Source: Acidimicrobiaceae bacterium
GTDB taxonomy: Bacteria; Actinomycetota; Acidimicrobiia; Acidimicrobiales; UBA8592
Assembly (NCBI GenBank): GCA_002715405.1
Contig: PAZD01000007.1
Span: forward strand, 16,954-31,297
Direction: 5' to 3'
DNA length: 14,344 bases
This document shows positions 1-8,014 of the stretch, in pieces. The translations under genes were made by a program, and so were the position numbers. The notes under the pieces were generated by a model, which was not told the origin of the DNA, did not search any database, and was given only the letters and a program-made list of their open reading frames with translations. Position 1 is the stretch's first letter. Every line of letters starts with the position of its first letter.

Positions 1-3000
1 GCAACTTTAAGTTGTCCTACACACGAGGGAGATTTTACTCTTTCTGGTTGTTACGAAAATAAATGTATGAATCCTTTTAAGAGTTCATCCCAGATGGTAT
101 ATGATGGAGAAAAGAGAGATTTTACAACTAAAGAATTAGAGAAACCAGAATGGATTAATGATACATTAAAAGTTTCTACCGAGACTCCATCAGATGATAC
201 ATTAGGTTTATATCAGAAATATGAATTGGTTGGAACTGGTCCTTCAGGTGAATTTGTGACTCAAAAAGAACTAACACAAAATCCAGATGGAACATCAAAA
301 CAAATGCTCCAATGTGGTAAGAATTATAGTTCTGTTAATATCGCACCTGATTCAGGAGCATCTGACTCCCCTAAGGTTATTCCTCCATCAAATGTGAAAT
401 GTTATAACATCTTTGATTGGAGAAATAATATGGATACAAATAATAAAGATGTACCAAGCTATAATTTATCTGCGACTAAAAACTCCCCCTATTTATGGGC
501 CGCTTCATCAAATGAAACAGATGACCTTACTAGATACTCTAGTATTGGAGCTGAAACACAACCGGATGCTTTACTAGTGACTGATTCTAGTGGAAATAGT
601 TCACTAAATACAAATTTAAAGGATCACCATAATATTAGTCTTTCTGGATGTGAAGAGAATTATTGTCGTTGGCCTCGAGAAGATAATACGTTTGATAAAC
701 CTCGTAATAGAGCTACATTATTCCAAGAAGCAGAGGGTATCACTGATGTTTCAAATGATAGAGGGGATGGTCCAATCATGCCACCCGATGCGAATAGTAC
801 CGGCGTAAGAGGTAAATTAGGATACTATACAAATCATAATGTAAAAGCTGTAGGTAATCACAAGAATCCTGGAGTTGGTTCAACATTTACACCTGGATCT
901 GGTAGTTCTCCAATTGCTCCCACTGATGCTGACCCTAGTGGAGGAATGGTTTTAATTGGTGGTGAAGGAGGTGGAGATAATAACCCTAATAAGAATGGAA
1001 GTCCAATATATACCGCAAGTGAATGGGCAAATGTACCTTATACTGGTATACATAACGATGGATTAGATGAGAATTCAGACCCTCGAATGAGTTATTCAAT
1101 CCAATGTATTGGGGAACCAGATGAAGATGGAAATTCGAAATGTGTGCCTGGTACTCGTAATAATATTGAACCTGAATACAGAAATTATGAAATCGATGCT
1201 ATGATTAAGAAAGCTAAGGATGATTGTGAAGCGAATAATGCTGGGGATAGTACTGAGATTAATAAATGTATCGCAGCCTTATTTAAGGGACAACCTCCAA
1301 AGAATATTGTAGTAGATGGATCAGTGGTGAATAGCGAATTAAAATCACAAGATTTACATGAAGTAGGCCGTGGTGGTCCATTTACAATTTCGAGATGTTG
1401 GAAGAAATCAACATCTGATAAACCGAAAGTAACATGTTCAAGATCTGATAGTGCATATTCTGGTGGATGTAAGGGTGATCGTTCCACGATTGAAACATCC
1501 GCAGACAAAGTTTCTTCATGTGATGAAGCAAATGTAGGAGGATGTGAACAATTAAAATGTAAACTAAGACCAAGTGATGCCGCATCAGGAACAAGATTTT
1601 TGATTGAAGGACCGAATGGATACCAAAGTATTGGAGGAGCGACAAATGATAATATGAATACAACATTTAATGTTGATCAAATTCGTAAGATAACATGTGA
1701 TTATAACTTCTCTAAGGTAGATCCATCCAAATCATTTGGCCACGTCTGGTGTGATGGGATTCAAGAAAATGGTGAGGGCCCATACTTTAAGGTCTCAAAT
1801 CCATGTCAAAAGACAAAATGTGGTGGTGATACAGCTGGATTAGATAATATTAATATCGTTGATACTCAACACATTACAGATGTAGGATATCAAGAGAGTG
1901 GTGGATTAATTACGAGTACTACTCCTGATCAATATAGTAGAGGGCCTGGTAGGAAATGGATAAATTCATCTCGTTATCAGGCAAGTTGTAGTGGTGATGG
2001 ATGTTTATTGGATGATACAGGTGATCAGTTCAAGTTATTAAGTGATACAAATCAACCTTATTTATTTGAATATGGAGCGGATGGAACACGAGGTATATTA
2101 TTCCAGGGACATTATGATGATTTTGGGAATACAGATAATGAAATTGGAGGACGTAAGGATAGTGCAAATCCTGAAGATACAGAAAATATTAGTAAGGCGC
2201 ATGCTCAGGCGGGCCTTATCACACCAAATTATAATACATCATGGTCAAGATATAAACCGACTGATACTGGTGGATCAATTAATAATTATGATAAATTGAA
2301 TTATGCAACCCCAGGAGGACAAGTCCCTAATATTCAAGAAAATGATCAGACATTAAAACAATTGAATACATGGAGTGATTTTAGTTCTTCTCCAACACCC
2401 ACTTCGGATACAACGGGTAATCGATGGGTTGGAGTAACTCATCCAACAGTTCAGTGTAATGTCAGGAGTTCAGATTCAAAATCAGGATTTAATCTAACAG
2501 ACGCAGATTTAACAGCAATGTCAAATGACCCTGATTTTATTCCTGGACCCAGACATCAAGTGGGAGCAATTGGCGTTTCTGGAAATTTATCTGGTGGTAC
2601 ATGTTCGGGCGATAATACAACTGGACAGGAAACACAAGAAGAGTGTACTGCTAAGGGAGGTAACTGGACCTATAAACGTGATGGAATTGCTTCATGTAAT
2701 TTAGAGAGAGGGACAATTGTTAATCCATCGACTGCCTATACATCGAATCCTTCAGATCCATCAGGATATATGGTGACAGGTCCAACAGCCGATGATAAGA
2801 ATATTCATGGACATAGTATAGAATGGAATCAACAACCTTATAAGGTATCACATTGTCAGAGAAGGATTTGTACATATCCGGAAGCCGATAACCAGGCAAA
2901 GGGTACAATTGGTTATAAATATAGTGGAAGAGCCGGTGTTGGAGTTAAAGATTCAACCGCCAATGTATTAGGTTTTGAGACAGGTGGTGCTGGTGACTTG

Positions 3001-5475
3001 GTCACAGATGCGAATTCAATTGTACGAGGAAGAGGAGCTGTGGCTCATGAACCCTATGAGGCATCTGATATCCAGAATAGTGATTCCTCACTCGCGGCAT
3101 CAGATTTACAGGGACGTTTTTACAATACTGGATCAAATTATCGTGATTCCCTTGGAGCGACAATCCAATGTGATAATAAGAACTTTTCTGGTACACCGAA
3201 TGTAAAATGTAATCAATCATCCGATGATTATCTGAAGCAAAACGTCCCTGAATTTTCGGACTTTAGTGGATGTAATGAAAACAAATGTATTATACCATCA
3301 CCATCAGCAGTCGATGGATCTGTTGCGAAAGCACTATATGATCAAGCAACAGATAGTGAAAAAGAAAAATGGGATCGCGTCGAAAGAGGATATGAATTAC
3401 GTGATCCTACACAAGTCAATGCGATCAATACGGGTGTCCCCTTTTCAACATCATTATTAAAATCAACTGATGAGGATAAACAATCAACACAAGATGATGC
3501 TCAAATTAATTTCCAATGTAACCGAAATTTCAGACAATCCCTTTCACAAAATACAATCCGTTGTCCTTCACTAAAATCAGATGGCCTTCAAGCCCCATGG
3601 GTTCAAGCATCAGATGGTTCATGGATCTCCAATGATTCAGAAAAACAAACCGCAGAAAGTCAAATTGGAGCGACTGATGGTGATCGTAATTATGGATCAT
3701 TTACAAATCTATATTCTTCCTTTGGATTAGGATCTCTCGACGAACAGAATCCATCATCCGCTGTTCATGCTGGCCTTCCAGCTGAAAGAGATGCGACAGG
3801 TACAATGGTACAACCTGTAGTTGATCAACCAATCTGTGTTGAAAATAAATGTACTCTTGATGATAGAAATGTTGACATCCCTGTGATAGAGAATAATGCT
3901 TTTAAGGTAAATAGTGAAGGAAATATTGATAGTGGAGATGTATTATATAATATAAGAGTTGCGAGATGTAATGGTGGTACTGGAGCCGAACGAAGTGAAG
4001 CAGAATGTAGTGCTGCCGGTGGAACCTGGGTCGAACCAAGTGAACGTGAAAGATTACATCCTGAACTCCCCGGATATGAGTTTAGAATCTATGATGGTGA
4101 TAATGTTCAAGGTGATAATCAAGACAAGAAAGTATGGCAAAGGGCAGAAGAAAATTATAGTGGTATTACTCCTGACCCAACAACTGGTACAGAAACAATT
4201 AATACTACGATATTATCTGCTAAGAATAGCCCTGTGACAACTCATTTCATGAGTCCACGACAAGACTGGGGACCATCTGATCGTTCGGAAGCAACTTCAA
4301 CAGATCATTCGATCCGATGTGCTGCGAATTACCATGAATCAAAGAATAATGACAATAGTACCGATTCAGATGCGAACAAACCATTAGCAACCCATCCAAG
4401 AAGTGGAAGTGCGAATAAAAAAGGAGCATTAATCACATGTGAAGGAGCATCTGATGATGGGAAGTTCAAACTTTCTGGATGTAGTGAAAATTATTGTAAA
4501 TTACCAAATGATTCAGATAGAAATACAGCAATGTATACCTACACTGGTAACATTAAGACAGATCTAGAAAACTTACAAGAGAAACAAAATGGAAAATTAA
4601 CCTTAAGACAATTTAATCATGGCCAAGGTGAAACATTAAAATGTGCTCCATGGACTCGAGGAACACCACGGATCGCATGTAATTGGGGGGGATTAGAGAC
4701 GACAGGTAGCGGAGCAGTCGCAGGGTCATGTACCATTAATGGAAACCCTGATCCTACAATAGCAACGAAAGCAGATTGTGAAGCAGCTGCAGGTGGTGTA
4801 TGGGAACCGGAAGCATCCGATGTGAACATTGATTCAGCAAGAACCCCAACAGGAGATGTCCCTGAATTTACATTCAAAGGATGTGTACCACTTGCCCGCG
4901 ATTCCGTCAGTGATGGCACATACTATTATGAAGCTTATCCAGGAGATTGTGTTGGTTATTGGCCTGGTTCTCTATCTCATATTAGCGACGATGGAAAAGG
5001 AGTTGTTGCTTCTCCAAGTGAATCATCCAACCCTGATTCGATTATGTGGAAATTCATGGACACATGTAAGAATAATTGTGATATTAATCCAACATGTTCA
5101 GGATTTACAATCCAAAAACTGGGTGCTGAAGAAGCCGCTAAATCACAAGCTCCAGTTGGAACAATGGTCTGTAATCAGAAGACGAGCGCTTCACCTGGTG
5201 GATCTCCTGAAAGCGCAGGTCCAAGTGATTCTCAATGTCAACTTGAAGAAAGATCACATGATTCATGGGCACGGAACTGGGGTTATGACAATATCTATAA
5301 GAATTTTACGATGGACGCAGAAACGGCTGGTTTATTCGGCCTTGATAATGCTGGAGGAACAAGTAATGTTGATCTGTCAACCGTTCGTCATGAATTCATT
5401 CCATCCGATCAACCAATCTATTTTGAGAAAAAAATAACTCCGGATGCTCAAACAGAGACACCCGATGTCCGTTAA
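1..5475 (+). CDS. Giant Cys-rich repeat protein, 5'-truncated by the window edge; likely secreted or virion-surface
   Basis: The frame is open from base 1 for 1824 codons to TAA at 5473-5475. The first ATG is at 67, but the 22 codons before it read in the same style and contain an SGCYENKC motif (43-66) that recurs later, so the true start lies upstream. The protein is rich in Asn, Asp, Gly, Ser and Thr, has many N-x-S/T sequons and regularly spaced cysteines. It is built from diverged modules of the form 'C-x3-(F/Y)...C...G-x-F-x-LSGC-x-EN-x-C', a spacing that recalls sushi/CCP domains. Three inserted motifs have the form C...(E/D)C...GG-x-W. The last ~190 residues contain a PAN/Apple-like Cys pattern. 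No catalytic motif or membrane segment is visible in the part present; a signal or anchor could lie upstream. By analogy with Cys-rich repeat proteins of marine protists and their viruses, adhesion or a virion fibre role is inferred. Exact function is unknown. Confidence 0.9.
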   Translation, partial: ATLSCPTHEGDFTLSGCYENKCMNPFKSSSQMVYDGEKRDFTTKELEKPEWINDTLKVSTETPSDDTLGLYQKYELVGTGPSGEFVTQKELTQNPDGTSKQMLQCGKNYSSVNIAPDSGASDSPKVIPPSNVKCYNIFDWRNNMDTNNKDVPSYNLSATKNSPYLWAASSNETDDLTRYSSIGAETQPDALLVTDSSGNSSLNTNLKDHHNISLSGCEENYCRWPREDNTFDKPRNRATLFQEAEGITDVSNDRGDGPIMPPDANSTGVRGKLGYYTNHNVKAVGNHKNPGVGSTFTPGSGSSPIAPTDADPSGGMVLIGGEGGGDNNPNKNGSPIYTASEWANVPYTGIHNDGLDENSDPRMSYSIQCIGEPDEDGNSKCVPGTRNNIEPEYRNYEIDAMIKKAKDDCEANNAGDSTEINKCIAALFKGQPPKNIVVDGSVVNSELKSQDLHEVGRGGPFTISRCWKKSTSDKPKVTCSRSDSAYSGGCKGDRSTIETSADKVSSCDEANVGGCEQLKCKLRPSDAASGTRFLIEGPNGYQSIGGATNDNMNTTFNVDQIRKITCDYNFSKVDPSKSFGHVWCDGIQENGEGPYFKVSNPCQKTKCGGDTAGLDNINIVDTQHITDVGYQESGGLITSTTPDQYSRGPGRKWINSSRYQASCSGDGCLLDDTGDQFKLLSDTNQPYLFEYGADGTRGILFQGHYDDFGNTDNEIGGRKDSANPEDTENISKAHAQAGLITPNYNTSWSRYKPTDTGGSINNYDKLNYATPGGQVPNIQENDQTLKQLNTWSDFSSSPTPTSDTTGNRWVGVTHPTVQCNVRSSDSKSGFNLTDADLTAMSNDPDFIPGPRHQVGAIGVSGNLSGGTCSGDNTTGQETQEECTAKGGNWTYKRDGIASCNLERGTIVNPSTAYTSNPSDPSGYMVTGPTADDKNIHGHSIEWNQQPYKVSHCQRRICTYPEADNQAKGTIGYKYSGRAGVGVKDSTANVLGFETGGAGDLVTDANSIVRGRGAVAHEPYEASDIQNSDSSLAASDLQGRFYNTGSNYRDSLGATIQCDNKNFSGTPNVKCNQSSDDYLKQNVPEFSDFSGCNENKCIIPSPSAVDGSVAKALYDQATDSEKEKWDRVERGYELRDPTQVNAINTGVPFSTSLLKSTDEDKQSTQDDAQINFQCNRNFRQSLSQNTIRCPSLKSDGLQAPWVQASDGSWISNDSEKQTAESQIGATDGDRNYGSFTNLYSSFGLGSLDEQNPSSAVHAGLPAERDATGTMVQPVVDQPICVENKCTLDDRNVDIPVIENNAFKVNSEGNIDSGDVLYNIRVARCNGGTGAERSEAECSAAGGTWVEPSERERLHPELPGYEFRIYDGDNVQGDNQDKKVWQRAEENYSGITPDPTTGTETINTTILSAKNSPVTTHFMSPRQDWGPSDRSEATSTDHSIRCAANYHESKNNDNSTDSDANKPLATHPRSGSANKKGALITCEGASDDGKFKLSGCSENYCKLPNDSDRNTAMYTYTGNIKTDLENLQEKQNGKLTLRQFNHGQGETLKCAPWTRGTPRIACNWGGLETTGSGAVAGSCTINGNPDPTIATKADCEAAAGGVWEPEASDVNIDSARTPTGDVPEFTFKGCVPLARDSVSDGTYYYEAYPGDCVGYWPGSLSHISDDGKGVVASPSESSNPDSIMWKFMDTCKNNCDINPTCSGFTIQKLGAEEAAKSQAPVGTMVCNQKTSASPGGSPESAGPSDSQCQLEERSHDSWARNWGYDNIYKNFTMDAETAGLFGLDNAGGTSNVDLSTVRHEFIPSDQPIYFEKKITPDAQTETPDVR
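43..4884 (+). repeat. Array of diverged sushi-like Cys modules ending in SGC-x-EN-x-C
   Basis: Within the giant Cys-rich gene the module-end motif is seen at 43-66 (SGCYENKC), 643-666 (SGCEENYC), 1537-1560 (GGCEQLKC), 1801-1821 (PCQKTKC), 2848-2871 (SHCQRRIC), 3265-3288 (SGCNENKC), 3835-3852 (CVENKC) and 4474-4497 (SGCSENYC). A final half-copy, KGC, is at 4876-4884. Most copies are preceded by a Cys pair such as IQC-x3-NFSG-x3-VKC (before 3265) or IRC-x2-NY...ITC (before 4474). Spacing is irregular (264 to 1047 nt), so the modules carry long variable loops. At DNA level the copies are too diverged to be a recent expansion. The resemblance to sushi domains rests on Cys order only. Confidence 0.75.
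2602..4803 (+). repeat. Three Cys/Trp insert motifs: C...(E/D)C...GG-x-W
   Basis: Three short segments inside the giant Cys-rich gene follow one plan: a Cys, about 12-17 polar residues, a second Cys preceded by Glu or Asp, then Gly-Gly-x-Trp. They lie at 2602-2667 (ending EECTAKGGNW), 3967-4029 (ending AECSAAGGTW) and 4729-4803 (ending DCEAAAGGVW). Related versions occur in the gene at 9881-11647. The motif looks like a mini-domain with one or two disulfides, inserted between or inside the sushi-like modules. I do not assign it to a named family. Confidence 0.7.
4879..5472 (+). other. PAN/Apple-like C-terminal domain of the giant Cys-rich protein
   Basis: After the last KGC motif the Cys/Asn pattern changes. 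A segment with YYYEAYPGDC (Cys codon 4948) is followed by DTCKNNCDINPTCSGFTIQ (Cys codons 5065, 5077, 5095) and later MVC (5170) and CQL (5236). The order C-x3-C-x5-C-x-GF...C-x-L is typical of PAN/Apple domains, which bind proteins or carbohydrates in extracellular proteins. The final ~70 residues have no Cys and end with a charged tail. The assignment rests on motif spacing only and is tentative. Confidence 0.45.
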
Positions 5476-5515
5476 ATAATTATCTATACTTCTTATATCC
5501 AATTTTTAATAAAAC

Positions 5516-5541
5516 ATAAAAAAGATTTCTATATTTTTTAT
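5516..5541 (+). terminator. A/T hairpin 3' of the giant Cys-rich gene; candidate transcript end
   Basis: The arms 5516-5526 and 5531-5541 can pair over 10 of 11 positions (one G-A mismatch) around a TTCT loop, 41 nt after the stop at 5475. In mimivirus, mRNA 3' ends are known to fall at AT-rich hairpins, so this is a candidate transcript end. Random A/T sequence also folds easily, hence the modest confidence. Confidence 0.35.
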
Positions 5542-5571
5542 GATATCATTAACTACACATTAAATTAAATT

Positions 5572-5650
5572 ATAAATTATAAATAAAAAAGATAATTAGA
5601 GATTAAAAAAAGATAAATTATAAATAAAAAAGGTAATTAAAGATTAAAAA
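5572..5650. repeat. 38-bp A/T tandem repeat, two copies, upstream of the helicase
   Basis: Copies at 5572-5609 and 5613-5650 match at 36 of 38 positions with a 41-nt period. Each has a core of the form AAATAAAAAAG(A/G)TAATTA and ends in GATTAAAAA. The second copy ends 17 nt before the helicase ATG at 5668. The 192-nt gap that holds it is the largest in the window. A duplicated promoter element or transcription-factor site is plausible; replication slippage is the neutral explanation. Confidence 0.8.
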
Positions 5651-5667
5651 CGTTATTATTCTATATT

Positions 5668-6822
5668 ATGGACGAAAGCAACAAAACAAAATTATCATTT
5701 GATGATCTTTCACTTAAAGATCATTTATTACGAGGGGTATATTCTTATGGATTCGAAAATCCATCTAAAATTCAACATTTAGCTATCCCAAAAATAGCGA
5801 CAGGAAAAGATCTAATTGCTCAGGCCCAATCAGGCACAGGTAAAACTGGAGCATTTACAATCAGTGTATTACAGAATCTAAAGGAAGAACAGAAGAATAC
5901 ACAAGTATTAATACTAAGTCCAACACATGAATTAGTTCATCAGATTAATGAAGTGATCACTTCATTAAGTAATTATATGGACGTTTCAATAATGGAAGTA
6001 ATTGGTGGAACAAATGTTTATGAATGTAAAAAACAATTAGAAAAATGTCCTCAAATCATAGTAGGTACACCAGGACGTGTGCTTGATATGATTCAAAAAA
6101 AATGTCTTTTTACGGATCGTATACATACAATAATCTTTGATGAAGCCGATGAGATATTATCATATGGTTTTAAGGAATCAATCTATCAGATAGTTCAACA
6201 GATACCTGAGAATACTCAAATTTGTTTATTTAGTGCTACAATGCCCGAGGATGTGATTGAATTAAGTGATCGTTTCATGAATAATCCTGATAAAATATTA
6301 ATTAAGAAAGAAGCATTAACATTAGAAGGGATTACACAATTTTATATTAATATCAAGATTAATGAATGGAAGTTTGATGTTTTAAAAGATTTATATGATA
6401 CAATTAATGTTTCTCAATGTATAATTTATATTAATTCAAAGAACAAATTAATGGATTTATATCAAAATTTAACAAAAGAAAACTTCCCGGTATCATATAT
6501 TCATGGAGAATTATCTTCACAAGAAAGGAAAGATGTAATGGAGAACTTTAGAAGTGGTCATTCAAGGATATTATTATCAACAGATTTACTATCTCGAGGA
6601 ATTGATGTTCAACAATTATCATTAGTCATTAATTTTGATCTTCCAAAATCAAAAGAAACATATATCCATCGGATTGGTAGAAGTGGTCGTTATGGACGAA
6701 AAGGTGTTTCGATTAATCTAGTAACTGATAGAGATATTAGTTATATGAAAGATATTGAAACATTTTATGAAACCAAAATTGAAGAAATGCCCCATAACAT
6801 CGCAGATTTTTTAAGTGTTTAA
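5668..6822 (+). CDS. eIF4A-like DEAD-box RNA helicase
   Basis: This 384-residue protein is close to the minimal two-RecA-domain length of eIF4A. All core motifs are present in order: Q-motif region (GFENPSKIQ, ~28-36), motif I AQSGTGKT (53-60), Ia SPTHELV (84-90), GG (113-114), Ib TPGR (134-137), II DEAD (158-161), III SAT (189-191), IV-like IIYINSK (252-258), V STDLLSRGID (304-313) and VI HRIGRSGRYGRKG (334-346). The segment LTLEGITQFYI (~218-227) is typical of eIF4A/eIF4A3. Such enzymes use ATP to unwind short RNA duplexes, in eIF4A's case in mRNA 5' leaders during initiation. Giant viruses, including mimivirus, are known to encode eIF4A-type helicases. Motif Ia has His where the family usually has Arg (PTRELA). 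The start at 5668 gives the normal short N-terminus before the Q motif. I infer cytoplasmic action on viral or host mRNA. Confidence 0.95.
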   Translation: MDESNKTKLSFDDLSLKDHLLRGVYSYGFENPSKIQHLAIPKIATGKDLIAQAQSGTGKTGAFTISVLQNLKEEQKNTQVLILSPTHELVHQINEVITSLSNYMDVSIMEVIGGTNVYECKKQLEKCPQIIVGTPGRVLDMIQKKCLFTDRIHTIIFDEADEILSYGFKESIYQIVQQIPENTQICLFSATMPEDVIELSDRFMNNPDKILIKKEALTLEGITQFYINIKINEWKFDVLKDLYDTINVSQCIIYINSKNKLMDLYQNLTKENFPVSYIHGELSSQERKDVMENFRSGHSRILLSTDLLSRGIDVQQLSLVINFDLPKSKETYIHRIGRSGRYGRKGVSINLVTDRDISYMKDIETFYETKIEEMPHNIADFLSV

Positions 6823-6833
6823 ATATATTTAAA
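6818..6833. terminator. 16-bp perfect A/T palindrome overlapping the helicase stop codon
   Basis: TTTAAATATATTTAAA is its own reverse complement and spans the TAA at 6820-6822. As RNA it could form a 6-bp stem with a TATA loop exactly at the end of the helicase message. This suits the hairpin-type 3' ends known from mimivirus, but the stem is short. Confidence 0.35.
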
Positions 6834-6842
6834 AGATGTGCG

Positions 6843-6859
6843 TATATAAAATAATATTA
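6843..6859 (+). promoter_or_regulatory. A/T promoter-like element upstream of the 6878 gene
   Basis: TATATAAAATAATATTA lies 18 nt before the ATG at 6878, in a 55-nt gap. It closely resembles TATATAAATAATATAA found before the genes at 9041 and 11684, with one extra A and one end change. It is a candidate promoter core; no transcription start is known. Confidence 0.35.
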
Positions 6860-6877
6860 TAATTATTGTTACATTAA

Positions 6878-8005
6878 ATGAGTGAGGTAAATTTAAATTT
6901 TGATTCAAATGATAAAAAAATTAGTCTTGATGGAGATAACTCTGAAACTGGAATTAATATAAAGGAGAGTGGTTCAAGTGATATGTTAGGGATTGATCTA
7001 CTTTCAAACCAAAAAAAGACAAAGGCTGAATTAAATGTAACAAATGATATAAATATAAGCGGTTATTCAAGTGGCGAAGAATCTGTAAAGAGCTCTCAAA
7101 GTAAGACTAAGAAAGAGGATTTTGACTTCTTTAGTAAAATTAATGAAAGTGATAATAATGTATCTGAGAAGGTTAAAGAACCAGAGAAATCTACATCTGA
7201 ACCAAAGAATATAAATGTTGTACCCAATGATCCAATGATCGATTCAATCAAAAGTGAAGAAAATGGAGGTTTTCAACCAATTCATTCAATGACTTCACAG
7301 GATATCAAGAATGAAAAAATTGATATGATCTATAAATTTAAAAAACTAGAAGGTCAAGGGATAAGAACAACAATGAATTATAATATGAATTCACCTCTCG
7401 AAGATATGAGAAATGAATACCTTAAATTAAAGAAACAACGAGAGATTGATAATTCTGTTAAATTTCAACGAAAAGTCATGATGGCCGCAGTAACAGGATT
7501 AGAGTTTTTGAATAATAAATTTGATCCTTTTGATGTAAAGCTCGATGGATGGTCTGAATCGATCAATGAAAATATTAATGATTATGATGAAGTATTTGAA
7601 GAATTAGCAGAAAAATATGGTGGTACATCCGATGTTGCTCCAGAAATTAAATTATTGATGATGTTAGGTGGAAGTGCATTTATGTTCCATCTTACAAATA
7701 CAATGTTTAAATCTTCAATACCCGGAATGGAAGATATAATGAAACAAAATCCTGATTTAATGAAACAATTTGCTCAAGCTGCAGTAGGATCGATTGGTAA
7801 AACAAATGATGTAAGAGAACCTGAACCAATGAGAACAGATATTCCAAAGCCGACACGTAATGAGATGAGTGGTCCAGCTGGATTGGATGATATTATGAAT
7901 CAGATGAATGTTCAACCAAATGATATTCCTGATTTAGATAATATTTCATTAATGAGTGGTGATACAGATCGAAAAAGTATTTCAGGATTAACCTTAAATA
8001 TATAA
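6878..8005 (+). CDS. Giant-virus protein of unknown function, possibly DUF5767-like
   Basis: The protein has 375 residues. Residues 1-140 are polar, rich in Ser, Lys, Glu and Asn, and probably disordered. The core, about 141-305, is helical and includes KFDPFDVKLDGWSE (~214-227), an acidic stretch, EIKLLMMLGGSAFMFHLTN (~256-274) and MKQNPDLMKQFAQAA (288-302). A flexible linker follows, and the protein ends in a short hydrophobic SGLTLNI. From memory this core resembles a family confined to Nucleocytoviricota (DUF5767), whose members occur in many algal and amoebal giant viruses. I cannot verify the match here. The hydrophobic 259-277 stretch is amphipathic rather than a clear membrane anchor. 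No enzyme motif is visible. It is preceded by an A/T promoter-like element, and its stop directly abuts that of the convergent gene. Confidence 0.85.
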   Translation: MSEVNLNFDSNDKKISLDGDNSETGINIKESGSSDMLGIDLLSNQKKTKAELNVTNDINISGYSSGEESVKSSQSKTKKEDFDFFSKINESDNNVSEKVKEPEKSTSEPKNINVVPNDPMIDSIKSEENGGFQPIHSMTSQDIKNEKIDMIYKFKKLEGQGIRTTMNYNMNSPLEDMRNEYLKLKKQREIDNSVKFQRKVMMAAVTGLEFLNNKFDPFDVKLDGWSESINENINDYDEVFEELAEKYGGTSDVAPEIKLLMMLGGSAFMFHLTNTMFKSSIPGMEDIMKQNPDLMKQFAQAAVGSIGKTNDVREPEPMRTDIPKPTRNEMSGPAGLDDIMNQMNVQPNDIPDLDNISLMSGDTDRKSISGLTLNI

Positions 8006-8014
8006 TTATAATTT
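7996..8014. terminator. Shared palindrome at abutting convergent stop codons
   Basis: TATAATTATA (8001-8010) is a perfect palindrome centred on the two stop codons TAA (8003-8005, plus strand) and TTA (8006-8008, stop of the minus-strand gene). With one bulged A (8000), the flanking AAAT/ATTT extends the pairing to 7996-8014. Because it is symmetrical it could mark the 3' ends of both transcripts. The stem is short, so this is tentative. Confidence 0.35.

Noticed and set aside
67..69. ATG at 67 as the start of the giant Cys-rich gene
   Set aside because: The 22 upstream codons are open and contain an SGCYENKC motif that belongs to the repeat, and no leader-like A/T sequence precedes 67.
4829..5437. 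202-codon overlapping plus-strand frame at the end of the giant Cys-rich gene
   Set aside because: The main frame there encodes the PAN-like Cys pattern and stays consistent in composition; the alternative product is an Ile/Leu/Gln-biased shadow.
6775..6782. AAAATTGA, the mimivirus early-promoter octamer, 95 nt before the 6878 gene
   Set aside because: It lies inside the helicase coding frame (K-I-E), and the same octamer occurs inside other frames here (about 7315 and 13955), so it is no better than chance in A/T-rich DNA.
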